Part shown: one piece after another, positions 1 through 5,546 of the stretch
Layout of the letters: each line of letters opens with the position of its first letter
Numbering within the stretch: the first letter of the stretch is position 1
NCBI GenBank assembly: GCA_015492355.1
Contig: WGFF01000230.1
Span: 1-5,565, forward strand
Source of the DNA: Deltaproteobacteria bacterium
Lineage (GTDB): Bacteria; Desulfobacterota; GWC2-55-46; S146-73
Direction of reading: 5' to 3'
DNA length: 5,565 bases
Translations under genes and position numbers: made by a program
Notes under the pieces: generated by a model
Seen by the model: the letters and a program-made list of their open reading frames with translations, nothing else
What the model was told of the DNA's origin: nothing
Databases searched by the model: none

Positions 1-109
1 ATTTAAAACCAACTGCGTTGGTTTGCTTCAGGGGGCGTAGCCCCCTGAAACCCCCGATTTTTTACCAAGGTAGATATTGTTCATATAAAACCAACTGCGT
101 TGGTTTTAT
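1..109. repeat. Paired 21-bp palindromic repeats flanking a G/C hairpin
   Basis: Bases 4-24 and 86-106 are identical over 21 bp. Each copy is itself a hairpin: arms AAACCAAC and GTTGGTTT around a TGC loop. In the right copy the stem extends to 11 bp (85-95 pairing with 99-109). Between them lies a perfect 10-bp stem (27-36 pairing with 40-49) around a GTA loop, followed by a C5 run (51-55) and a T6 run (58-63). The layout resembles a REP/BIME-like intergenic unit or a small non-autonomous element, but I see no obvious target-site duplication, and the left copy lies at the window edge, so the unit may continue outside. The structure is directly visible; its class is inference. Confidence 0.6.
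85..109 (-). terminator. Probable operon-end terminator hairpin
   Basis: A perfect 11-bp stem with a 3-nt TGC loop lies 26 nt downstream of the glycosylase stop codon. On the minus-strand RNA the 3' arm ends in GGTTTTAT, so the U-rich part lies within the stem and no separate long U-tract follows. That fits a weak or bidirectional intrinsic terminator for the six-gene run. It is also one copy of the palindromic repeat, so the terminator role may be secondary to a repeat identity. Confidence 0.4.
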
Positions 110-135
110 CAAAGAGAGCCATCTTCTATCCACTC

Positions 136-816
136 TCACAGGAACTCCTCAAGCGGGCACCCCTTGCAGATGGGCTTGGTCTTGCAGTACTCCTTACCCA
201 CCCTTACAAAGAGTGCATGGTACTCGTTGAAAAGCCCTACATCAGGAGGGAGGTTATCCATAAAAAGACCTCTCAGTTCATCGTATCCCGCCCTTTCGGA
301 TACGAGTCCATGGCGTACGAGTACCCTCTTTGTATAGGCATCTATAACGAACACGGGCCTTTCAAGGGCATAGAGAAGTATGGAATCTGCTGTCTCAGGT
401 CCTATACCGTGTATATCGAGCAGTGCCCTGCGAAGACTCTCTGTATCCTTCTTGGAAAGCCCATCTATCCTTCCTTTATGTTCCCTGAAAAGATACCCAA
501 CAAAGGCTTTGAGCCTCTTAGCCTTGATGTTGAAATAACCCGCTGGTCTTATGAGTTCTGCGAGTCTTTCCATGCTTACCCTCTTAAGCCCCAAGGGGGT
601 GAGCACACCAGCACCCTTGAGATTGGCTATAGCCTTCTCCACATTTGTCCATGCGGTATTCTGCGTGAGTATGGCACCGACCATCACCTCGAATCTTCCA
701 TCCCCGGGCCACCAGTTCTGCGGACCGAAGGCAGAATAGAGCCTCTCGTAGAATCCCGTAAGTACGGAGCCAACCCCTTTACCCCCACACCTTCTCTCCA
801 CCCTCTGTGAAGCCAT
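136..816 (-). CDS. Endonuclease III-like HhH-GPD DNA glycosylase (COG2231/MagIII-like)
   Basis: This 226-aa protein is a base-excision repair glycosylase of the endonuclease III superfamily. It shows the helix-hairpin-helix LLDIHGIGPETADSILLYA (about residues 132-150) and the catalytic aspartate D159 in VIDAYTKR. The substrate-side signatures WWPGD (35-39) and GAILTQNTAW (47-56) are typical of the Nth-related subfamily that includes Helicobacter MagIII. The lysine that gives E. coli EndoIII its AP-lyase activity is replaced by E141, so a monofunctional glycosylase, perhaps for alkylated purines, is likely; the substrate is inference. Three cluster cysteines are present at the C-terminus (C211, C217, C220), but the protein stops at the place of the fourth, and a one-base shift would restore it. 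The ATG at 816 lies 5 nt after the pseudouridine synthase stop. The first 18 or so residues look non-conserved, and a GTG at codon 6 is a possible alternative start. Confidence 0.88.
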   Translation of the reverse strand: MASQRVERRCGGKGVGSVLTGFYERLYSAFGPQNWWPGDGRFEVMVGAILTQNTAWTNVEKAIANLKGAGVLTPLGLKRVSMERLAELIRPAGYFNIKAKRLKAFVGYLFREHKGRIDGLSKKDTESLRRALLDIHGIGPETADSILLYALERPVFVIDAYTKRVLVRHGLVSERAGYDELRGLFMDNLPPDVGLFNEYHALFVRVGKEYCKTKPICKGCPLEEFL

Positions 817-821
817 CTACC

Positions 822-1544
822 CTACCCCACCATTGACCTGAGCCTGTCTATCTCCTTTTCTGTAAGGTATCTGTACTCCCCGGGCTTCATCCCCTTTATC
901 TTCAATCCCGCAAACTCTATCCTCTTAAGCTTTATCACGGGATGTCCCACAGCCATGCACATCCTCTTTACAAGCCTGTTTCTGCCCTCGAATACAGTAA
1001 GTTCTATCCATGAATTACTCCGTGTCTCCCGCAAAAACCTCACCCGTGCAGGCATTGTCCTTCCATCATCAAGGTATACGCCCCTTTCAAGCCTCCTGAG
1101 GTCTTTCTCGTCAGGTACGTCCTTTACCTTGACGAGGTATTTCTTCGGCACCTTGAATCTTGGATGTGTAAGTCTGTTGGAGAGTTCACCATCGTTGGTA
1201 ACGAGTAATGCCCCTTCTGCATCCCAGTCGAGCCTCCCTACAGGAAAGACCCTCCTTTTTACCTTCTTGAGGAGGTCCACCACAACGGGTCTTCTGAGGG
1301 GATCAGAAAGGGCACTTATGTATCCCTTCGGTTTGTAGAGGAGGATATATATCCGTGTATCCCTGACTACCAGCCTCTTTCCATCTATATCTATCCTGTC
1401 CTTTTCAGGATCTACCTTCACCCCCAGGGAGGTTACCACCTTGCCGTTCACTCTCACCCTCCCCTCTGCTATCATCTCCTCTGCCTTCCGTCTCGATGTC
1501 ACCCCTGCCCTGGCTATCACCTTCTGGAGTCTCTCCGCAGGCAT
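822..1544 (-). CDS. rluB: 23S rRNA pseudouridine synthase, RluB/RsuA family
   Basis: This 240-aa protein isomerises a specific uridine in ribosomal RNA to pseudouridine. It has an N-terminal S4 RNA-binding domain (residues 3-47, RLQKVIARAGVTSRRKAEE), then the catalytic domain with KPKGY (71-75) and GRLDWDAEGALLVTNDGEL, where D106 is the catalytic aspartate. The C-terminal family signature EGRNRLVKRMCMAVGHPV lies near 166-183. The usual Thr and Leu of the GRLDxxTxGL motif are both Ala here, a mild variation. Neighbourhood after scpB favours RluB (23S U2605 in E. coli numbering) over RsuA or RluE/F, but the exact target is inferred. The ATG at 1544 has a GGAGG sequence 6 nt upstream, and the S4 domain begins right after it, so the start is well supported even though it lies 140 nt inside scpB. 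Confidence 0.92.
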   Translation of the reverse strand: MPAERLQKVIARAGVTSRRKAEEMIAEGRVRVNGKVVTSLGVKVDPEKDRIDIDGKRLVVRDTRIYILLYKPKGYISALSDPLRRPVVVDLLKKVKRRVFPVGRLDWDAEGALLVTNDGELSNRLTHPRFKVPKKYLVKVKDVPDEKDLRRLERGVYLDDGRTMPARVRFLRETRSNSWIELTVFEGRNRLVKRMCMAVGHPVIKLKRIEFAGLKIKGMKPGEYRYLTEKEIDRLRSMVG

Positions 1545-2073
1545 CCCCTTCCTCCATCATCTGAATGTCCTTGAGTGTGGGTAGATGGGAGAGGTCCTTG
1601 AGATCAAAGGTCTCCAGAAACTCCCTCGTTGTACCATAGAGGACAGGTCTTCCAGGGGCATCTTTCCTGCCCACTATCCTTATGAGCCTCTTCTCAAGGA
1701 GGCTCCTCAATATCCCGGTAGAGTCCACACCCCTTATATCCTCCACCTCACCCTTGGTTATGGGCTGTCTGTAGGCAATGATGGCAAGGCATTCCATCGA
1801 AGCCCTGCTTATCCTTGTGGTGGTCTTAAGAAGCCTTCTTATCCATGGTGAGTACTCAGGTCTTGTCCTCAGCTGATATCCACCTGCAACCCTGACTATT
1901 GTAAAACCCCGCTCAGAGGTCTCATACTCCTTTATGAGTTCATCGAGTGCCTCCTTTATCACCTTTCTGTCTTCGCCCTCCAGTATGGTGGCAATCCTGT
2001 CCAATGTGATGGAACTGTTGGAGGCGAATATCAATGCCTCTATTATGGGTTTGATGGTTCCGAGTTCTGTCAT
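1405..2073 (-). CDS. scpB: Segregation and condensation protein B
   Basis: ScpB dimerises through winged-helix domains and binds ScpA in the SMC-ScpAB condensin complex that organises and segregates the chromosome. Two winged-helix regions are visible: about residues 5-75 (IKPIIEALIFASNSSITLDR) and 85-160, with the family hallmarks LAIIAYRQPITKGEVEDIRG and GRPVLYGTTREFLETF. The conserved part ends near LSHLPTLKDIQ (about 161-171). After it comes a tail of about 50 residues rich in Gly, Glu and Arg, encoded almost entirely by the 140 nt shared out of frame with the S4 domain of the next gene. The ATG at 2073 has an AAAGG-type ribosome binding site (GGAAAGAAAAGG) just upstream and lies 21 nt after the scpA stop. 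Family identity is firm; the role of the tail is unknown. Confidence 0.93.
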   Translation of the reverse strand: MTELGTIKPIIEALIFASNSSITLDRIATILEGEDRKVIKEALDELIKEYETSERGFTIVRVAGGYQLRTRPEYSPWIRRLLKTTTRISRASMECLAIIAYRQPITKGEVEDIRGVDSTGILRSLLEKRLIRIVGRKDAPGRPVLYGTTREFLETFDLKDLSHLPTLKDIQMMEEGDACGETPEGDSQGRGDIETEGRGDDSRGEGESERQGGNLPGGEGRS

Positions 2074-2094
2074 ATACCTTTTCTTTCCGGGGTC

Positions 2095-2832
2095 TCAATG
2101 GACTGTTCTGACAAGGGTGCCCGGTGTCCTCCTGTATATCCTTATGATCCCGTCCTCTGTCTGATGAACCCCCACAACGAGAAGCTTTGCAAGCTCGAGC
2201 ACCGCAAGAAAGGTCACGATTATCTCTCCCCTGAGGGCAGACCTGTGAAAGAGTGCATCAAAGGGGATAGTCTCCTCCCTATAGAGCCTCTCCATTATAT
2301 AGTTTATCTTATCCGCCACACGGAACCTGTCGACCGTTATATCGAGGGAGTGGGGCTCTTCTATACGGGAGAGTACATCCTTCAGGGCACCGATGAGGTC
2401 GAATATGGATACATCAACGAACACCTCCTCCCCGTCCAGCCCCTCAAGGTGGTGGTGTCTCCCCCTGGGGAACACATCCCTCCCGAGGACAAGACGCATA
2501 TCCAGATCCCTTACCGCCTCCTTGTATCTCTGGTACTCAACAAGCCTCCTTGTGAGTTCCTCCCTGGGGTCCACACCCTCTTCTTCGTCGTCCTCCTCCT
2601 CGGTTACAGGAAGGAGCATCCTGCTCTTTATGTGTATGAGTGTTGCTGCCATTACAAGGAACTCGCCTGCCACATTCAAATTCATCTCCTTCATGAGCTC
2701 CAGATACTCAAGATACTGCTCTGTTATGTCCGCTATGGGAATATCGTATATATCCACCCTGTTCTTCCTTATAAGGTGGAGGAGAAGATCGAGAGGACCT
2801 TCGAATATATCGAGCCTTACATTGTAGGGCAT
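2095..2832 (-). CDS. scpA: Segregation and condensation protein A (kleisin)
   Basis: ScpA is the kleisin subunit that bridges the SMC head domains and carries the ScpB dimer in the cytoplasmic bacterial condensin. The 245-aa protein has the N-terminal SMC-neck binding helices, with FEGPLDLLLHLIRKNRVDIYD at about residues 10-30 and LVMAATLIHIKSRMLLP at 59-75. A very acidic linker follows (EEEDDEEEG, about 78-86). The C-terminal winged helix that binds the other SMC head ends in VTFLAVLELAKLLVV (about 206-220). The length is usual for the family. The ATG at 2832 has GGAG 8 nt upstream and lies 18 nt after the trpS stop. The next gene is scpB, the standard partner order. Confidence 0.95.
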   Translation of the reverse strand: MPYNVRLDIFEGPLDLLLHLIRKNRVDIYDIPIADITEQYLEYLELMKEMNLNVAGEFLVMAATLIHIKSRMLLPVTEEEDDEEEGVDPREELTRRLVEYQRYKEAVRDLDMRLVLGRDVFPRGRHHHLEGLDGEEVFVDVSIFDLIGALKDVLSRIEEPHSLDITVDRFRVADKINYIMERLYREETIPFDALFHRSALRGEIIVTFLAVLELAKLLVVGVHQTEDGIIRIYRRTPGTLVRTVH

Positions 2833-2850
2833 CTGTGCGACTCCGTGTTT

Positions 2851-3855
2851 CTAATAATCGAGTCCCATTGCCTTTCTCACATCCTTCATGGTCTCGGATG
2901 CTACACCCGATGCCTTGTCCCTTCCCTCCCTGAGTATCCTCCATATCATGTCCTCTTCCCTGAGTATCTCTTCCCTTCTTTTCCGAAGGGGCTCAAGAAG
3001 GGAAAGCACCCTCGGTATGACCGCCTTCTTGCACTCTATACACCCTATATCCGCTGTGGTACACCCTGCCCTCACCCACTCTCTGGTAGGTTCGTCAGAA
3101 TAGATGGTATGGAAGGTTATATACACAGGGCATATATCGGGATTACCAGGATCGGTTCTCCTCTTCCTTGCGGGATCGGTCATCATGGTACGGATCTTTC
3201 TTTCAACCACCTCTGGGGGATCGGACAGATAGACTGCGTTGTTGTAGCTCTTGCTCATCTTCCTTCCGTCTGTACCGAGCACCTTTGGCGAGGATGTGAG
3301 GATGGTCTTCGGCTCAGGGAATATATCCCCGTAAAAGTAGTTGAACCTCCTTGCGATCTCCCTTGAGAGCTCGAGATGTGGTGCCTGGTCTATGCCAACG
3401 GGTACGTTCTCTGCCCTGTATATGATGATATCCGCTGTCTGGAGTACAGGGTAACCGAGAAACCCGTAGGTATGGAGGTCTCTATCCTTCACCTCCTTTA
3501 ACTGTTCCTTGTAGGTGGGGTTTCGTTCGAGCCACGAAAGGGGCGTTATCATCGAAAGCAGTACCATGAGTTCTGCATGTTCCTTTACATGGGACTGGAC
3601 AAAGATGGTGGAGATCTCAGGGTCTATACCCGCAGAGAGCCAGTCCACCACCATCTCCTTTATATTCTCCCTCAACCCCTGGGGGGTGGAATACTCTGTT
3701 GTGAGTGCGTGCCAGTCCGCAACGAAGAAGAAACAATCGTGCTCGGTCTGCAATCTGAGCCAGTTCTGTAGCACCCCGTGGTAATGACCGAGATGCAATC
3801 TGCCAGAGGGTCTCATACCGCTGAGGACCCGTCCAGCGGGGTTTCTTCCGGTCAT
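2851..3855 (-). CDS. trpS: Tryptophanyl-tRNA synthetase, with Fe-S type cysteine motif
   Basis: TrpRS is a class Ic synthetase that charges tRNA-Trp with tryptophan using ATP. The 334-aa protein has the normal bacterial length. The ATP-binding signature PSGRLHLGH is at residues 16-24, the tryptophan-pocket signature GIDQAPHLE at 154-162 and KMSKS at 199-203. The anticodon-binding helical domain carries C242, C265, C272 and C275 in an exact C-x22-C-x6-C-x2-C pattern, which I recall as the [4Fe-4S] cluster motif of Thermotoga maritima TrpRS. Most bacterial TrpRS proteins lack it. The ATG at 3855 overlaps the protease stop by one base (TGATG), and an AGGAGG lies 9 nt upstream inside that gene, indicating translational coupling. 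No leader peptide or T-box is possible here because trpS follows directly on the protease gene. Confidence 0.96.
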   Translation of the reverse strand: MTGRNPAGRVLSGMRPSGRLHLGHYHGVLQNWLRLQTEHDCFFFVADWHALTTEYSTPQGLRENIKEMVVDWLSAGIDPEISTIFVQSHVKEHAELMVLLSMITPLSWLERNPTYKEQLKEVKDRDLHTYGFLGYPVLQTADIIIYRAENVPVGIDQAPHLELSREIARRFNYFYGDIFPEPKTILTSSPKVLGTDGRKMSKSYNNAVYLSDPPEVVERKIRTMMTDPARKRRTDPGNPDICPVYITFHTIYSDEPTREWVRAGCTTADIGCIECKKAVIPRVLSLLEPLRKRREEILREEDMIWRILREGRDKASGVASETMKDVRKAMGLDY

Positions 3856-4496
3856 CAGAAAAGCCCTCCTGTGAGTATCCTTGTTGTAATGATTATGACA
3901 GGCGAGATGACCTTATGGAGTATACCGGTAAATATAAGGAGTATGAGAATCAAAAAACCGTATGGCTCAAGCCTTGCATACTGTATCGCCTTGTCAGGCG
4001 GTAAAAGTCCCTGAAGCACCTTGCTTCCATCGAGAGGCGGTACGGGTATCATGTTGAATACAGCAAGCCCTATGTTGAGTACGATACTCAGCTCGACCAT
4101 TATGAAAAGGGGACCGTATATGTCCACACCACCGGTGGACAGTGGTACCTCCCCTACCATGAAGAGCCTGTAGATGAGGGCGAATACCGCTGCAAGGAAC
4201 AGATTGGTTGCGGGACCCGCGATACTCACCCAGAGTGTATCCCTTGCAGGATCCTTGAAATTTCCAGGATTTATGGGTACAGGCTTTGCCCAGCCGAACA
4301 TACCCGTAAGAAAAAGGGCAAGGGCACCAATAGGGTCGAGATGCTTGATGGGATTGAGGGTTATCCTTCCCAGCATCCTTGCGGTGGGGTCTCCGAGCCT
4401 GTCCGCAACCCACGCATGGGCACACTCGTGTACCGTAAGGGCAAGGAGGATTGGTGGCGTTATGAGAATAATCCTCTGTAGGTATTCCTCAAACAT
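3855..4496 (-). CDS. Site-2 protease family (M50) membrane metalloprotease
   Basis: This is a short, all-membrane zinc protease of the M50 family (YwhC/Rip-like group without PDZ domain), which cleaves substrates within the cytoplasmic membrane. Counting from the ATG at 4496, the protein has 213 residues. The zinc-binding HECAH motif is at 23-27 in the first hydrophobic segment, a GPATN turn lies near 94-98, and NMIPVPPLDG, with the third zinc ligand aspartate, is at 148-157. Hydrophobic stretches near 9-22, 55-68, 96-111, 130-147 and 180-205 suggest about five or six membrane segments. The frame can be opened two codons earlier with TTG (4502), but ATG is better placed behind AAGGT (4508-4504). 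It is the first gene of the operon and overlaps trpS by one base. The substrate is unknown. Confidence 0.9.
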   Translation of the reverse strand: MFEEYLQRIILITPPILLALTVHECAHAWVADRLGDPTARMLGRITLNPIKHLDPIGALALFLTGMFGWAKPVPINPGNFKDPARDTLWVSIAGPATNLFLAAVFALIYRLFMVGEVPLSTGGVDIYGPLFIMVELSIVLNIGLAVFNMIPVPPLDGSKVLQGLLPPDKAIQYARLEPYGFLILILLIFTGILHKVISPVIIITTRILTGGLF

Positions 4497-4502
4497 ATTC
4501 AA

Positions 4503-4508
4503 TACCTT
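4503..4508 (-). promoter_or_regulatory. Ribosome binding site of the M50 protease gene
   Basis: On the minus strand AAGGT (4508-4504) lies 7 nt before the ATG at 4496, but almost touches the TTG at 4502. This is why the ATG is preferred as the start. Confidence 0.5.
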
Positions 4509-4538
4509 AGTCTATCAGACTCCCATGACCACCGTCAA
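4509..4538 (-). promoter_or_regulatory. Possible sigma-70 type promoter for the six-gene operon
   Basis: The minus strand has TTGACG (4538-4533) and TAGACT (4514-4509) separated by 18 nt, in the only gap upstream of the M50 gene and just after the terminator of the previous gene. The -35 box is a 5/6 match and the -10 box 4/6. The expected transcript start would fall near 4502, which would leave almost no leader and would exclude the AAGGT site. Either the -10 box is wrong or the mRNA is nearly leaderless, so confidence is low. Confidence 0.3.
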
Positions 4539-4541
4539 TGC

Positions 4542-4579
4542 AAAAAAATACCCACCGAGCCCAGGGGGCTCGGTGGGTA
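4542..4579 (-). terminator. Strong intrinsic terminator of the PEP-CTERM gene
   Basis: Bases 4549-4562 and 4566-4579 form a perfect 14-bp, mostly G/C stem (arm TACCCACCGAGCCC) with a 3-nt loop. On the minus-strand transcript it is followed directly by U7 (4548-4542). It lies 46 nt after the stop codon of the PEP-CTERM gene and separates that gene from the housekeeping operon. On the plus strand only a short T5 run (4586-4590) follows, 6 nt after the stem, and no plus-strand gene ends here. Confidence 0.92.
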
Positions 4580-4624
4580 CTGGTCTTTTTGTAGTGTAGG
4601 TGGTCTGCGGGCTCTACACACCCT

Positions 4625-5461
4625 TCACATCATAAATCCCTTCCTTAGCATAAAAAACCCTGCAAGACCTGTCCCCAGAAGGATGAGGGTGGATGGCTCT
4701 GGTACCTTGCTTGTGGTAACACCACCTGATATACCGCCTGTTCCACTAAGAGAGAAGGGATCGCCAAATTTGGCATACGCACCAGTTGCGTAATCTGCCC
4801 CGCTGACACTCACGTTCACAGTGTAGGTCAGATCGAAGGATTCACCGGGACCGAACGTGCCGAGATCGAGGGAGCCTGAGTACGGTGTCGAAACAAGGAG
4901 CCACGTAAAATAGGGGTCTGATGTAAGGGTAAGGCCGAGATCGGTTCCATCGGTGGTCAGGGTGTAAAAACTCGACTGTGATACCAGGGTGGCACTGGAG
5001 CCCCATATCACTGTACCGTTGAGGAGTATCTCCACCTTGTACTGGGAGGTCTGGGGAAAGTCATCATAGTTGTATGTGCCGAGCATTACCTCTGGTATCT
5101 CGAAGTCAAAGGTATAGGAGAGCACATCCCCTGTAGTATTGGTAAAGGTCTCAAACCAGTTCGCCCCTGCATAGTAGTAGTGTGCATACTGGGTACCCGC
5201 ACCGAATCCAGCCATAGCGCTGAGTTCCCCTGTATCAGATGCCCTTGCACCAGCTTTTCCCCCAAGGGGGTACGTAACCTCGGACAGTATATTCCCACCA
5301 CTGGCTGAGTTTGAATCGGTGTCCGTATGGATGTCCGTATCAGTGGTTACCTCGTAGTACGCCTCGGTCGTGATGGTAAGCGCATCCACCCCTCCTACAG
5401 AAAAGAGGAGGATAAAGGAGAACAGACCCACCATCACTGTAAGTCGTGGAATTCCCTTCAA
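4625..5461 (-). CDS. Secreted PEP-CTERM sorting domain protein
   Basis: This exported protein of unknown function carries a C-terminal PEP-CTERM signal: VPEPSTLILLGTGLAGFFML, a hydrophobic helix, then a short RKGFMM end. Such signals are recognised by an exosortase (EpsH/XrtA type), which is not encoded in this window. From the TTG at 5461 it has 278 residues. The N-terminal signal peptide runs through VMVGLFSFILLFSVGG with a likely cleavage after VDA (near residue 27). The mature part is rich in Thr, Ser, Gly, Tyr and Asp, has no cysteine and reads like a beta-rich extracellular domain; I recognise no enzymatic motif. An Asp/Thr segment DTDIHTDTDSN lies near residue 40-50. The longer GTG start (5473) is disfavoured because it lies inside the Shine-Dalgarno sequence. 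The gene is monocistronic as far as visible, with its own terminator. Confidence 0.85.
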   Translation of the reverse strand: MKGIPRLTVMVGLFSFILLFSVGGVDALTITTEAYYEVTTDTDIHTDTDSNSASGGNILSEVTYPLGGKAGARASDTGELSAMAGFGAGTQYAHYYYAGANWFETFTNTTGDVLSYTFDFEIPEVMLGTYNYDDFPQTSQYKVEILLNGTVIWGSSATLVSQSSFYTLTTDGTDLGLTLTSDPYFTWLLVSTPYSGSLDLGTFGPGESFDLTYTVNVSVSGADYATGAYAKFGDPFSLSGTGGISGGVTTSKVPEPSTLILLGTGLAGFFMLRKGFMM

Positions 5462-5471
5462 AAAAATCCTC

Positions 5472-5479
5472 ACCTCCTT
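5472..5479 (-). promoter_or_regulatory. Ribosome binding site of the PEP-CTERM gene
   Basis: The minus strand has a near-perfect AAGGAGGT (5479-5472). The GTG at 5473-5471 overlaps it and cannot be read efficiently from it. The in-frame TTG at 5461 lies 10 nt downstream and gives a normal signal peptide starting M-K-G, so this site favours TTG. Confidence 0.7.
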
Positions 5480-5533
5480 GCCCTTTCTATAGGTAATGGG
5501 TCATCAAAGCCCACTTTCCCAGAAGACTTTAGA

Positions 5534-5546
5534 CCAAAAGTTTTGG
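5534..5546. promoter_or_regulatory. Short palindrome upstream of the PEP-CTERM gene
   Basis: CCAAAA and TTTTGG face each other around a single central G, a 13-bp perfect inverted repeat about 75 nt upstream of the chosen start. It could be an operator or part of a leader structure. The remaining 5474-5565 shows no convincing promoter or riboswitch; a possible 6-bp hairpin (AGTGGG with CCCATT) lies in the leader. Confidence 0.25.

Noticed and set aside
27..63. The G/C hairpin plus T6 as a plus-strand intrinsic terminator
   Set aside because: The T run begins 9 nt after the stem, with ACCCCCGA between them, and no plus-strand gene is visible upstream within the window. It cannot be excluded if a gene ends just outside.
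4..106. The two identical 21-bp repeats as a CRISPR fragment
   Set aside because: There are only two copies, the repeats are complete palindromes, and the 61-bp spacer itself contains a perfect hairpin. No cas gene is nearby.
100..810. A 236-codon plus-strand open frame opposite the glycosylase gene
   Set aside because: Same in-register antisense effect; the minus-strand frame has clear HhH and catalytic motifs and an operon position.
2098..3366. A 422-codon open frame on the plus strand opposite scpA and trpS
   Set aside because: It is in exact antisense codon register with two clear genes, which share the same frame. It stays open because TTA, CTA and TCA codons are rare in them. The product is rich in Cys, His, Tyr and Pro and resembles no family.
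4594..4619. GTGTAG/CTACAC inverted repeat just after the PEP-CTERM stop
   Set aside because: Only 6 bp with a 14-nt loop and no T-tract; the adjacent 14-bp terminator explains transcript ending.
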